A stretch of DNA of 64,000 bases from Cryptomeria japonica (GCF_030272615.1 NC_081413.1:333598302-333662301), one strand, 5' to 3'; counted from the stretch's first letter, positions 22,521 through 34,597 are shown. The notes: generated by a model not told the origin, from the sequence alone. Numbers and translations are program-made.

Positions 22521-23721
22521 TGATGAATACTAAGAGGGGGAGGTGAATTTGTATGCCAAAAAATATTGTAAACAAACTTTTAAACAATTTAGCAGATAAC
22601 CGGTACAACAGATTCACTAATAAACTGGTTAAGATAAATGCAAACCAAATAGAAAACAAAGCATTCACCCACAAGAGCACAATCACCATAACACAAGATA
22701 TTTGATGTGGAAACCCAAATGGGAAAAACCACGGTGAGCAGAAACTCACAAGTAACTATCTACAGAATAGTAACCAGATCGATTAAGGTCAGACCGGTTA
22801 AGGTCATACAATGTTCCTCACCAGAACAGATCTTGTTAGGAATCTAGATCTTTGTTAGGAGATAAGTCTGGTTAAAGACTACCTTGTTAAAGGATTTCAG
22901 ATCCACAGTTGTAAACCACCTTGTTAGAGGATTTACAAAGGCTTTGTTGGGCCTACCCAGTTAAGGGTTTCAGACTTGTCGAAGATATTAGTAATCAACA
23001 AGTGAATGATGTAGATAATAGCACATTATGCTTAGTTAGATCCTTGACAGCTCATTGTTAATGTATTTTAGCATTACTTCAGTCTTCAATATCTCCACAC
23101 TCTGTCTCTTCACACAGACCTAATCTTCTCTACGATGATCGCACATAACCTTTTCTATTCTATCTCTCATACACATTATCTCATCCATGCAAACCCTAGA
23201 CATGATGTCCTTATAAAGGAAACTGATTTCATGTCGGTCCAATAGGACTAGACTAGAAGTTCCTAAGTATAGTGCATCTAGACACATTTGGTAACACGAC
23301 ACAAAAACACCACCAAAGTGTCGGTGGATGATAACTCATCACACATTACAGTAATACCTGTTGGTAACTCATCACAGAGTAATATTGGTTAATACAATAT
23401 ATCGATTACCGGTTGTCAAAAATGAAGACTGGTAGATCGTAGTGTTCCAATCAAAAGTTAACTACCGCTTGGTTCCTTCGTACCGCTTTGAGCTCCTCAA
23501 ACCACTTGGGATCCTTGTACCACTTGGGGTCTTCATACCACTTGCGGTCTTCATACAATTTATGACCGATAAACAATTTTCTGCAAAACACCGATAGTCT
23601 AAAGACTATATATTCAATAATACACAATACCGGTTGAAACAATTACTAGTTGAGCATAACTCATACATCAAGAAAGTGTGTGTCCATCAATGATAATCAA
23701 AACATCATCAAAATGCCAACA
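22521..23721 (-). repeat. 5' LTR of non-autonomous element
   Basis: Sister of 15902-17086, with TG...CA termini on the minus strand (TGTTGGC ... TTCATCA). TATA-like motif at 23209-23218. It is followed by ATATG, the likely mutated target duplication. Confidence 0.9.
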
Positions 23722-24081
23722 ATATGTATGTATATGGATAAATATTTTTGGTTAGATGAATATATTTTTATATTTATAAATGTAAATTTAATTATTATTG
23801 CATGGTTAAGTTGGAAAGGTTTTATAAATATATTTTGGCAAATGTGGATGTTTCTTTGGATAAAATATATAGATTAATGTTATTAGATTTGAATATAGAG
23901 ATATATTTTGAAAATTATATATGCATTTTGATAAATATAGATATATTTGAGAAATTAGATATATTTTTTATAAAAGTGAATGTATTCAGATTAATATAAT
24001 TGTTATTTCATATGATTAATTAATCATGTGGTTAAGTTCTTTAATCATGAGATATAATTTTTATGAATTATAATACATATT
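23722..24081 (+). repeat. Right part of the interrupted LTR
   Basis: Continues the LTR begun at 14324 (TATG run resumes), AT-rich with (A)TATTT motifs. It stops at the next repeat boundary at 24082, so the LTR is truncated at its 3' end. Confidence 0.45.
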
Positions 24082-25024
24082 GTAATGCCCGCCAAAATAC
24101 CTTAGAGAAATACACCAACTTAACATACAAAATAAAGAACAATTTATTTTTTTTAAACATCTATACACGCATCCAATACAATAGCTTCTCATATGCAATA
24201 ACATTCATTAACTTGATACACAACTAATCATCATGAATATAATCAAAAATCATGTTACACAAGTGGAAATGAAATACAATACATCAATAGTAATCTAACT
24301 TCCCTAGGGTAAATCAACGCCACTACTTAAACCACACACTTAACAATTTCCAATTATGATATCATTTAACTTCCATAATCCATGTGCAATCTAACTTACT
24401 ATCATTAATTCCTTTCACATAATCATATATGATTGATTAATTTATCCTAGAATGATTACATCTATTTATGATTACTCAACCATCCCACAAGGTTCATTTT
24501 AAGCACCAATACCAAACATTCCTAATCCCAACCATTCTTTTCCTTTAACATCAATTAACCATTTCAATGCCGATTACCACATTATTAAACCATAGCAATA
24601 TGAACTAATTGCATCATCACACACATAGCACTAAGTACACATCCATAGATACAATATACACTAATCTTATTATTAAACATTCTCAAGATACACATGATAA
24701 ATCATTTTCCTAATAACATCTACTAGATACATGAATAAAATGTCTTTTACATCAATGATTATGACTCTCTAGATACAATACATTAAGGATAATACTAGTA
24801 CATATGACAAATGAATCATATTATAATAAACTGCCACAAATATCCATCTATGAGCTATAATGATAGAATCCACATCCACGCATAAGAGAGAATCCAACGA
24901 AGAACATCCCAATGGAAGAAAGGCACCAACCACCTGACCATGTGGAACCAAAGGAACCACCCCCCATGCTAGGAGATGACACAAGATCCCACACACACTC
25001 TAGACCTAAGCTGACACCTATCAA
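24082..25024 (-). repeat. Fragment of another long LTR ('B type')
   Basis: Starts TGTAATGCCCGCC on the plus strand, which is the LTR 3' terminus (GGGCATTACA) read from the minus strand. 24167-24308 recurs at 41710-41852, and 24880-25020 recurs in reverse complement at 51304-51450. It is cut at 25024 by the gypsy LTR. Confidence 0.65.
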
Positions 25025-25921
25025 TGTAATGCCCACCAAAATACCCTAGAGAAATACACCACAAGGGTGAAACAACTTTTTTTTTTTAAGTATAAACATA
25101 ATAAGTGCATAACAAACAACATGCACAATAACACAAGCGGAAGACTTACACCAGAATTCCTTAAGGGTTTCCAACAAAGAATTAAACCAAAACATAAATT
25201 CCATAATTAAGGTTAATCCAATAATCCATCATTAACTCAATGATCACAAGAAGCCATAGGCAATAATAGATTACACCATTGAAAGAATGAAAGGATACAA
25301 TATAATTTCTCTTCAATAAGCATGTACACATAACATAAAGGAAATTGATAAATAACATCCCAATCTTAGCATTACATTGTTCTTCCAATACACGGCTTCT
25401 CAATATACATATAAAGATACAACTTAACCAATTACACGGTTACAAAAGATCATGATACAATGACCACATAGGTCTCCAAATAACAATAATCTCCAAACAT
25501 GAGATAAGCATGAGCTACGATCCACAGAAACCACCTGGGAAGCCAATCCTCACATGAGAGTACAAACATGAACATCCAATGGGAAGTGGCACTACCACCC
25601 AACCATGTAATTCCCAAAATGGAATCACCCCACCGTGCTAGGAGATAGCAGAGGACCCTCAAGCAAGCAAAAGCATGACATGGTCGACAAAATAATATGA
25701 CACCATGACAGCACAAAAAGACTCCACAATAATCTAGGTGACTCAACATCACAAATATACAAGTGACTTGATAACACAAACACAAGTGAACCAACATCAC
25801 ACACACAAGTGAACCTAAAGAGAGAGTGTCATCGCATAGCTTAAGATGGATACCATGGTACAACCTCCATAGGTCCCGACTCACTGTCCTAGTAACCTCT
25901 CCCGAACCTCTGGTTCCAACT

Positions 25922-26150
25922 AAGTCTCATGCGGACCCTACCAGCCTTCCGTGAAGACAAGGTGGTCGGTTTTCCATTCCAGGCCTTCTCACTACATTAT
26001 GAACCTCAATACAAGCACTCACCTATGCGCGAGGTACAATATCTTTATTAATGTTTGAGAACTACCCACCTAATCAATTAATTAGATTATCACTTATTAT
26101 CTGACTTTCACTGGGTCGTAATGCCTAGCACTTTGGGCGCAACCCTCAAG
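25922..26150 (-). promoter_or_regulatory. Conserved LTR core block (3' LTR copy)
   Basis: Reverse-complement relative of 10225-10470: on the minus strand GGCCTGGAATGG, CCTTGTCTTCACG, GCGCCCAAAGTG and AATAAGTGATAATC are preserved in the same order. Confidence 0.55.
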
Positions 26151-26849
26151 TGAAAGCCACTCTCTCAAAGGACACTAAACAAACATGGTCACTCCCCGAG
26201 GACCCTATCGTGAAGCAAACAACCATAACACCACTTTCAGAAACAAGTGGTCATACAAGGACATACTAACTCTTGTCTAACCATAAGTCAAAGACACTAC
26301 ATGGTTAAGACACCAAAGCCAACATATATCACTTGGTCAAAGGTACCAAATACACCACCACGGGACGACTGAACCATAGACCAAACATAACACAACATAA
26401 CTCTTGCAAGGAAAACTAATTTCACTAAGTCTATGCTTAGACAATCTTTGAGAAAATTAGCATCATAAGCACTTGCAACATCATTGATTGAAAATTAAAT
26501 AAAACACTCTTTTACCATTCACGTCCATTCAAATTCCAAATCAATATTCCATCAAGGATAAAATTCACGTCAAATACTCCACTGAATAAAAACACGAATT
26601 CCCAATAGGCATTTAATTCATTTCTAGAATATATCCAAATTAACCAATTTGAATTCTTAATTCATGCCTTGATTTCAATAGATAAATTTATTAAACCACA
26701 TAATAAAATCACATGAAAAATCACCATTTACATTTAACACTAAAACCAATTTAAAATATATTTCATTTTATAAAATTTAAGTTCATAGCATAAACCGGTT
26801 TGTACCAGTAAGGGTACAAGATCAAGCGGTGGCCAAGGCCAACCCACAG

Positions 26850-27145
26850 TAGTGTTGTTGTCGAGGCAAAAGACACTACCTACCGGTAGTATTGCTACCG
26901 TTAGTAACGGGCCTACCGATCAATAGTGCTGCTAATGACCGATAGCAATCACTACCGTCCAGTAGCACCACTACCAATCGGTAGCAGTCCTACCACCCGA
27001 TAGTGCCGCTACCGAACGGTAGCACTGCTACCAACCGGTAGCAGTCCTACTGACCAGTAGCACTGCTACCGACCAGTAGCACTGCTACCGACCAGTAGCA
27101 CTGCTACCATGTAGCAGTACTACCGACTGGTAGTACTGCTACCTA
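26850..27145. repeat. Palindromic 19-bp minisatellite in 3' LTR
   Basis: Repeats of GACCAGTAGCACTGCTACC and variants, perfect near 27052-27108. Each unit holds the 13-bp palindrome GTAGCA-C-TGCTAC, so the array can form cruciform or hairpin structures. Confidence 0.85.
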
Positions 27146-28440
27146 TGGGCAATAGACACAACCGACCCACATGGTGGGACTAGCCCGCCACAGAGTAAGG
27201 TAAGGTCTACAGAACATTTAAAAACATGCTTCCAAAGCATTAAAATCTGTTTTAACATGAACACGATTCATTTCCGGATCATTTCACGGGAACACACATA
27301 CACAGTGCCAAATCCATATTTCAAATGGATATTTACCAACAAGGTAAATGATGAAATAAAACACACTGGAAGAAATAGCTAACCAATTCTTGGCAAGATA
27401 GATACTAGGATGCACACAACAAACCCAATCTAATTCATTCTATTCCAAAAAGAAGAGAAATCTAAGAAGTTGATTTTCAAGAACACGACATACAACAAAT
27501 AGAGAAATGAGCCATTTCTTTCCTAAATTCAACCATATGATATAAATTTCACAAAACCAACACTAATAGACACTCTTTCTTCCATTCCATTCATTCCACA
27601 AAATTCTACAGGAAGATTTGCATAATTTCAACACACAGGAAGCAAACTGAAAAATTGAAATTTAAATTTAAAACAAGAAGAGATTATGCAACCTTGAAGC
27701 AAACTAGCAAGCAAAATGATGGAAGAATCCCAATCCTTGCAACCCCAATCGAATTCCAGCTCCTCCTTCCAGAATGATTTACCCAATTTCCCTCCAGAAA
27801 TTCTTGCTTTTTATTCTCGTGAATCCCCAAGCATATATGGAAAAAATAATTTTTAACCTAAACTTTCTAGGTTGAAAGTTATTCCATCCAATCATATTTA
27901 AATATTTTTAAAGTAAAAACAATCAGATTTACCTTTTTTCCAAAAACAATTCTTTTCCAACAATGAAAATGAAAAAGTTAAATAGAAAGGTAAAAAGAAA
28001 AGCTTTTTATTTTGTTTCCTGTTTTCCAAAATCCTTTCTTTCAACATAAGCTTATATCATTTAAATGGCTAGGCAATTATTTATTTCCTTCCACAAAATA
28101 TATTAATGCAACTTTACACAATGAAATAACCCATTTAACCATTTAATCTAGCAAATCATTAATTCAATTAAATAAATAATCTAAGAGCATAATAATTAAC
28201 TAATTACGCCAACATAAGATAGCATCTTCCATTTAATTAAATAACCATATAGATGAATGAAGGCACACAAAACGAAGAATGATCAAATGACGACTCACAA
28301 ATGACCAAACCAAAGAACCATGACTCGCATACCAGCCAGACAGGAAAGATAACTGACTGACAACACTCACACGAGTGTAACTGCGGGTCAAGTTAGTGTC
28401 CAACAACTATCTCCTCCACTCCCATCGGACATATAAGGCA

Positions 28441-28512
28441 CGCTCAGACATGTGAAACTAGGTGGAGTCGATACCCCGTAGCTACCCGATACTTGTACTT
28501 GCAATGTCCTGC
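28441..28512 (-). promoter_or_regulatory. Conserved LTR 5' block (3' LTR copy)
   Basis: On the minus strand it reads GCAGGACATTGCAAGTAC ... ATCGACTCCACCTAG ... GTCTGAGCG. Related blocks lie at 7665-7740, 41143-41214 and 42254-42310, each 200-490 bp from an LTR start. Confidence 0.55.
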
Positions 28513-28540
28513 ACCAAAGAACCACACATGCATATAGAGA

Positions 28541-28566
28541 AATATATATATATATATATATATATA
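28541..28566. repeat. AT dinucleotide microsatellite
   Basis: About 26 bp of (AT)n in the 3' LTR. The same place in the 5' LTR (41243-41381) has expanded to about 139 bp. Confidence 0.9.
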
Positions 28567-28899
28567 CAGACACGACACATACACTGATGAAGGAGAGTCA
28601 TGACGTTCTCTGTCTCACCAGAGTGAGTGAAGGAAAATCATCTCCTCACATCCCATACACATGCAAACATGCAACACATAAATAACGCATCAGACATATA
28701 GGGTAAAAGTGTCAGTCCATGATAATGATCCATAAAATAACATTAACCATAAGCATTGAGATACTACATAAAATCATACACCACAAATCTAGATAAAGCA
28801 TGAAATAACATCACATATCATTTGAATCAATATATAATAATGTTCCATTGAAGTCAATCAAAACATACAAAAAGAGTCTGATCAAGGAGGGGTACTACA

Positions 28900-28916
28900 T
28901 CATCCCCCCCAAGCCT
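28900..28916 (-). other. Polypurine tract of gypsy element
   Basis: On the minus strand GGCTTGGGGGGGATGA directly precedes the LTR start TGTAGTAC. Confidence 0.85.
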
Positions 28917-28934
28917 AGGGTTACTCCTGGAAGC

Positions 28935-30589
28935 CTAAAATAGATAAGAATAAAGCTCTCTCATCTTCAGTGCATCTTCCCATGTCGTTGAGATCTCATC
29001 ACTTGGATCCCATAGGACCCTTACTTGCTCGATGGTACTACCCCTAAGGGTCAAATCTCAATGTTGAAGAATGCACATGGGTTCCATGGAAAGTTGCTTG
29101 TCCTTGACCTACAAAGTGTTCCAATCAAGAACATGGGTCACATCAGGATGATAAGGTCAAAGAACAGAAACATGAAAGACATTGTGGATGTGGGATAGAC
29201 TCGGCGGCGAGGAAAGACGGTAGGCAATAGGTCCTATCCTCTCAAGGATCTCAAAAGGGCCTACAAAATGAGGTGCCAACTTAGAACCCTTTCCATAACG
29301 GATTGGACTCTTTTGCAGATGCACTCTCAAAAACACATGGTCACCAATAGAAAACTGACGATCTACCCTATGGGCATCGGCATACTTCTTCTACCTATCC
29401 TGAGCAACAACCAAATGCCCACGAATCTTCTCAACCTGCTGCTCCATCTCACAAAGAAAATCTGGGCCTAAACACACCCTATCCTCCAGTCGATCCCAAC
29501 TCAAAGGAGTACGACAAGGATGACCATACAAAGCCTGGAAGGGAGACATGCCTATAGAGTTGTGATATCCATTGTTATAAGAAAACTTCACAAGGGAAAG
29601 ATATTCCTCCCAATGCAACTGTTGGTCCATAACATACATGAAAAGCGTGTCCTCCAAAACCTAATTCACACACTCAGTCTGACCATCGGTCTCTCGGTGA
29701 TAAGCTGAACTGAAGTTGAATTGGGTTCCCAAAGCATGCTGAAGTGAGGTCCACAAGGCTGAAATAAAGACTGGGTCTCTATCAGAAATGATCCGCCTTG
29801 AGATCCCATGCAACCTCACCATGTCTTCCAAGAATACTCATGCCACCACTGTTGTTGTATAAGAAGATCGAATAGGAGCAAAATGAGTAACTTTGGTCAA
29901 TCTATCAACAATGACCATGATGGAATCATGACGATGTGAAGAAACAAGCAACCCCACAATGAAATCCATGGAAATGATATCCCATTTCCAATCCGGTATC
30001 AAATTAGGCTATAAAAGCCCTATAGGGTACTGATGCTCCACCTTCACTCGTTGACATTCTAAGAATTTCGACACAAAATCAGCAATGTCATGTTTCATAC
30101 CAGCCCAATGATATATCTGTCTAAAATCTACGTGCATCTTCTTGACACCAAGGTGTGTCGAATAAGGTGCACGATGGGCCTCAGTCATGATTAAAATGTG
30201 AAGACCCTCCAAAGGAGGTACATAGATCCGTCCAAGATGTTGAAGAAGACCACCTGACTCAAGAGTATATCTATAATATCTACCCTCTAATGTTCTTCTA
30301 GACTCCGCCATGGCTCTAACATCCTGATACCAGGTGTCCTAAGGAAGAACTCCAAGTATTCTCTCACTCAAGTCCACACCAAGGGACAATGATGCAACCT
30401 CATGCTGCCTACGGCTCAAAGCATCTACCACTACATTCTCTTTCTCCTGAATATAATGAACCTCAAAATCATACTCACAGAGGAATTCCATCCATCTCCA
30501 TTGTTGAGCATTCAAGTTTGGCTGCGTGAAAATATACTGCAAAGTGCGGTGATCACTATGCAGCTCAAACCGAGGCCCCAATAGGAAAT
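28935..30589 (-). pseudogene. gypsy pol, 3' part: RNase H end, integrase, chromodomain-like tail
   Basis: The segment starts inside RNase H (FELHSDHRTLQYIF, then ENVVVDALSRR). The integrase zinc-binding region near 30050-30180 has EAHRAPYSTHLG and FLECQ, with the first CX2C cysteine lost (F). All three catalytic acidic positions are recognisable: MDF near 29960, SDRDPVF near 29775-29795, and the E in DGQTE near 29690. A TAG follows shortly (VN-stop-VLED). The GPF/Y-like box reads HFVGPFEILERIGPIAYRL (about 29200-29280). The C-terminus VLWDPSDEISTTWEDALK resembles a chromodomain end, which in this family steers integration. Several stops and frame breaks mean it cannot encode a full protein. 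Confidence 0.85.
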
Positions 30590-30594
30590 GTCTC
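30590..30594. repeat. Target-site duplication GTCTC, left
   Basis: Same pentamer at 34598-34602. Removing one copy and the insertion restores a continuous gypsy RNase H reading across ...RWRH-F-L-L-G.... . Confidence 0.85.
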
Positions 30595-32348
30595 TATTGG
30601 AACCCTAAAATTTTTAAATTTTAGAGTTCCAGATTCATGCCAAAAAGAAGATTTCTATGTTCAATCATGTGTAACATCTATAATCTACCAAGTTCTTCCA
30701 TTTCCAACTCTAAGAAACCAGGTTTGGTGCATGAACAAGGTGGTCGATTTCTAGGTATGTATGTGTTTGCAAAGGCAAAATCATTCTAGGTATGCCTTTT
30801 TGAACCATAATTTCTTCTCACCTAAGCACTATTATGTCAATTTAATTGTTCATATGCATTTGGTATATCATAAATATGTTTTATGCCAAATTGTAGATCC
30901 TCTTGATAACAGTTCTTGTTTCTCTTGGCTAATCTATGTGCATTTTCTTAGAATGAATAAATCATGAATTGAAAGGTCATATTCAAGCATTGATAGCTCT
31001 TTCCCATTAAACCCTTATTTCAAACTAATTATTTATGCATATTATCTTCATCTTAATGAATCTCGATGCTGAATTTCAAAGTGTTGTGAATCTATTTGCT
31101 AATTTTCATTGGCTAAAACCAAATGGAGTTTTTTTCAGAATTGTTGTTTGCAGGATTACAATGTTGACCAAGTGCTCTCTTTGGATTTTAACATCTATTG
31201 GCCAGATAGATATCTTATCAAATAAAATTGTCCACATGATTCCCTGTATGGAAATAAAACTATTTTCCAGGTTTCAGATCTTCGTTAGCCCATTTCTCAT
31301 ATTTCTGAAGGCAGAAGTAAAGACAAATTTCAGATGTTTGTCAGTGAAATTTTTAGGATTAAAAAGTTGTCAACTTTGGTGATTAAAATCTCCGCGCTCA
31401 TAAAATATCTTGGAAAACCGTTTGGTGAAAGTTTCTCTGGTATATGGGACTATGTGCTCATAATATTTCATGAGAATCAGAGAAGTTTTGACCTGCCTTT
31501 TAATTGTTTTCTGACTAATCCCGACATAAAAAAATGCGTCAGATTTTTTTTTGAATTTGAACAATCAGAGGACAACCCACTTAATATTTTGATGTCAAAT
31601 GCTTCTATTTTAATTTTCACACATATCGGAGCTTGTTTGATGTGTTATTTTAAAATTTATATTGCCCGAGACTAGCTCAGGCTAGTTTACAAAGCAAGTA
31701 TCAAAAATTTGGCGAGCTACTTGAAATTTAAAATAAAACCCATGTTTTATTTAAATTATCATAACTTTTGGCCAATTTTCGTGGCATTTGAATACCTAGT
31801 AAGTTGGCAATGAAATTACTCCAAAATGGGCCACAAGAGAAATTAAATTTTTTATTTTCTTGCATAGTTTGAAGCAGTTTTAAAAGGAGAAGTCCTCATT
31901 GCCATCGGATATCAGTGTAGGATATAATGTGCTAATCCATGTGCTAATCCCGAGAAGGTATGCTACCCCAATGGATCCACCATGAGGTAATATATTTTTA
32001 ATTTTTGTTTTGCAAAGGGATACTATAACACAAAATTATATTTCTTAGGTTTGCATATGTACAGGAAGTATCTTTTTACTTAAGAAATTTAATAGAGTAT
32101 TTTATTTTCATATTAATTTTTTACCATTCATGTAAATACCATAGAAAAGGAAAATTATTATTTTAAAGATTATATTTTCCACATTTTATGAACTTTGAAT
32201 TTTATTTTTTTGAATTTTTTTTTTTTGGAAAGGGAAATATTTGTGTAAAAGGAATAGTTATATTTTACATATAAATGTTCTTTAATGCATAATATTTGAT
32301 TAATAAGTGGATTTTAATGTTATGTTCTTTTAAACTTTCATAAATATT

Positions 32349-33333
32349 TTTACCTTAAATTAATGAGTTGAGTATATATTTTTGGGTAAATTTTATTTAT
32401 GAATAATCAAAGAATGAGTACATTTTTATTATTTTTCTCTTTTGTTGATTTAGAGAGAAATAATATTTCCAAAGGGATTTGTTACTATTGGAAATTTTCG
32501 GAATTTATTAAGTAAAAATTTCTCTAAACATTATTAAATGTAAATAGACAAATTTTAAAATGATTAGTGTAACTTTTGAAAGATATCTTTGAAAATCATT
32601 TGAATGTTAGGGATTCTTATTTATGTAAACATTTACCCTAAAATTCTATTTTAAGGGGCAAATTATTAATCCCTATTGTAATATGAATTTTTGATTACAT
32701 TGTTTGGTGTGCAGGATGCTCACATATGAAAGTTTGAATTTATTTTCCCTAAGCACATGTTGAGCAGGGAGTATTTCTCACCACATAATGATCTTTATTT
32801 ACTTGCAAAAGCACTTTGAAAACAAATTTTATTTGTAGTCTTTGATATAATTATGATAATATTCTAATTGCCTTTGAAGAAGTTATAAAAGAATATATTT
32901 TGACAAAGGTGAAATTATATTTATACATAAGTGCTTTCAATATGGTGACCTAATGATATTGTCTCTCATCATGTTTTTACCCTAATTTTTTGAATTGAAA
33001 CCATATTAGGGTAAATATTATTCTTTATTGTATGAATAATGTATTTTGTTCAAAGAAGAAAAAGTATTTTGAAAAGTTCTTTTTACCCAAGGTAAAATGA
33101 TGAATAGCATTTATTAAAATGGATTTTGGTGTTTTGAGGCAATCTTTTCATATGCATATTATTTGCCCTAAGTTAATAAATTGAATATGTTCATTAGGGT
33201 AAAAAAAATTTATAGTTAATGATTTGATTGATTTTTGCAAGTATATATTCTATTGGAATTTCCCTAAAAGGGTGAAAAGGCATATATGTTATTTACCCTA
33301 AATAAGTGCTTTGAATATATACATTAGGGTAAA
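32349..33333. repeat. Interspersed TTTACCCTAA...TTAGGGTAAA hairpins
   Basis: Clear stem pairs at 32974-33015, 33162-33203 and 33291-33333, weaker ones at 32349-32390 and 32631-32660. Between the arms a TTGAATAT-like spacer recurs, so these are diverged copies of one repeat unit. Confidence 0.7.
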
Positions 33334-33728
33334 GTGTTATTTTATATAAATGGATATTATGTTTGCAAAATTATTTTCTTAAAATGTAAATACTTTGGTT
33401 TTATTGAATTATTTTAAACAAGTATTTATATAAAGATTATTGACTTTTCAAACTAAAATCTAAGGTGGAATATGTTTAATTTTCAAATCAAGGAATTTGA
33501 TTGGCTTATCTTGTGTGCAGAAGATATTGAGAAGATGATGAATATTTGCCGAGGAATTTTATCAAGGCAGAAAATAAAAGACACATTATTAAAGCATCAT
33601 TTAGTATTTTTTACGGTTCTCGTTTGTAATTGTTTATTAAACCAGAGGGTGTGTCCTTTGGAATGCAACTGTCTGTAACTCTTTTTTGTGTATGAAAGGG
33701 TGTATCCTTTCATATATGTCTTTCGATT

Positions 33729-33738
33729 CACATATTTA
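33729..33738 (+). promoter_or_regulatory. TATA-like box in 4.0-kb insertion
   Basis: ATTTATAGGG about 870 bp from the right end. It is consistent with an LTR promoter and plus orientation but not proven. Confidence 0.3.
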
Positions 33739-34597
33739 TAGGGAGTCAATTTTTGTATGTAATAGAGGGGAAATACTGCTAGGAAGGACTGCAAGTTATA
33801 TGTAATAGGGAAGTCTATAGGAAGAAGAAGTATCTTTTTGTGCAAATAGACTATAATGGAGTATCTTCAAGTGCAACTTATGTATGCAATCATTTCCTAA
33901 AGATTAATATACAAGGTTTGTTGTTTCTTTTCTAAATATTGTGCATCTTTTGTGTTGATGAGTTATCTTTGTCCTCTTGATAAATCTGTCATTTAATTTG
34001 CTTTGATGTGCCATCACATGTTGTTACATTAAATGTGAGATTGGGTTTTCATTGTTTGTGTAACACATACTGAAACCTTCATAGTTGATGATTAATATAG
34101 TCTCTAGAGTTAATAAGATCTCTTGTCCACAAAGTGTCATAAATATCCCTAGATAGAGGCACTGGTCTGTTATTTATCTTTTAAGGTCCTGTTTTGTTAT
34201 GCATTTAAGGTCCTTGATAGAGAAACATTCTTCCCAAACTCTATATGAACTGATCTTTGCATATTTCTTTTTAAGTCCTGAAAGCATCTTATTATCAAGA
34301 TACAATCATAATTATTTTCATTTCTTTTCAAAAGCATTCACTTAAAGCACATAATACAACATAATTGTAGAACAATCATTTGTCAGTTTTGCATTTGCTA
34401 ACCATAAAGCTTAAATCCACTTTAAATAACTCCTTTTATGCTTGAGAGGGAGAGGTATACCCACCTAGGTTCAGTGGAGCCTTAAGTGCAGAGGGATTTG
34501 GTCTTTGACCATCCCTATTCATTGGCCAAGGCTAGTTGGATCAATTAAGGGCATGGCAAATCCTTAAGTTTCCAATCTGTGGTTTTGGGAACCACCA

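Larger units (their letters stand above)
15902..23721 (-). mobile_element. Non-autonomous LTR element lacking pol, 7.8 kb
   Basis: Minus-strand element with two LTRs (5' LTR 22521-23721, 3' LTR 15902-17086), a perfect initiator-Met PBS, and a polypurine tract GGTGGAGAT before the 3' LTR start TGTTGG. That combination (AAAGGTGGAGATTGTTGG) is typical of copia/SIRE-like elements. Inside are a Gag-like ORF with four zinc knuckles and a long ORF with a KE-rich middle. I see no protease, integrase, RT or RNase H. It would need another element's enzymes. Probable target duplication GTATG/ATATG. Confidence 0.85.
25025..28899 (-). repeat. 3' LTR of gypsy element, 3.88 kb
   Basis: Starts TGTAGTACCCC on the minus strand after the polypurine tract. 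It aligns with 37762-41709 over nearly all its length. Only the far terminal 40 bp differ: 25025-25061 matches the neighbouring B-type LTR end at 24082 (TGTAATGCCCACCAAAATAC) instead of the sister LTR (TGTAGTGCCCCACTAGGAAC). Contains a GGTAGCAGTGCTACC-type minisatellite and a TA microsatellite. Confidence 0.9.
30595..34597 (+). mobile_element. 4.0-kb insertion in gypsy RNase H, probable solo LTR
   Basis: It interrupts the RNase H codons precisely and is bracketed by GTCTC. Ends are TATTGGAACCC and GGGAACCACCA, imperfectly complementary (TAtTGGaaCCC against TGGTGGTTCCC). With a 5-bp duplication, the best reading is a solo LTR whose TG start mutated to TA. A TATA-like ATTTATAGGG at 33729-33738 would leave a 3.1-kb U3. 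There is no long ORF, PBS or second LTR. A terminal hairpin GGAAC...GTTCC (30600-30631) and repeated TTTACCCTAA/TTAGGGTAAA stems lie inside. A DNA transposon with 5-bp duplication is the alternative. ORFs of 60-115 codons inside show no known motif. Confidence 0.7.

Noticed and set aside
26850-27145. Possible CRISPR-like array
   Set aside because: Units are contiguous 19-bp palindromic minisatellite repeats without unique spacers, in a plant LTR.
30761-31675. A host gene with introns inside the 4-kb insertion
   Set aside because: The ORFs are short, lack motifs and lie within an insertion with target duplication; splice-like AG/GT sites alone are not evidence.
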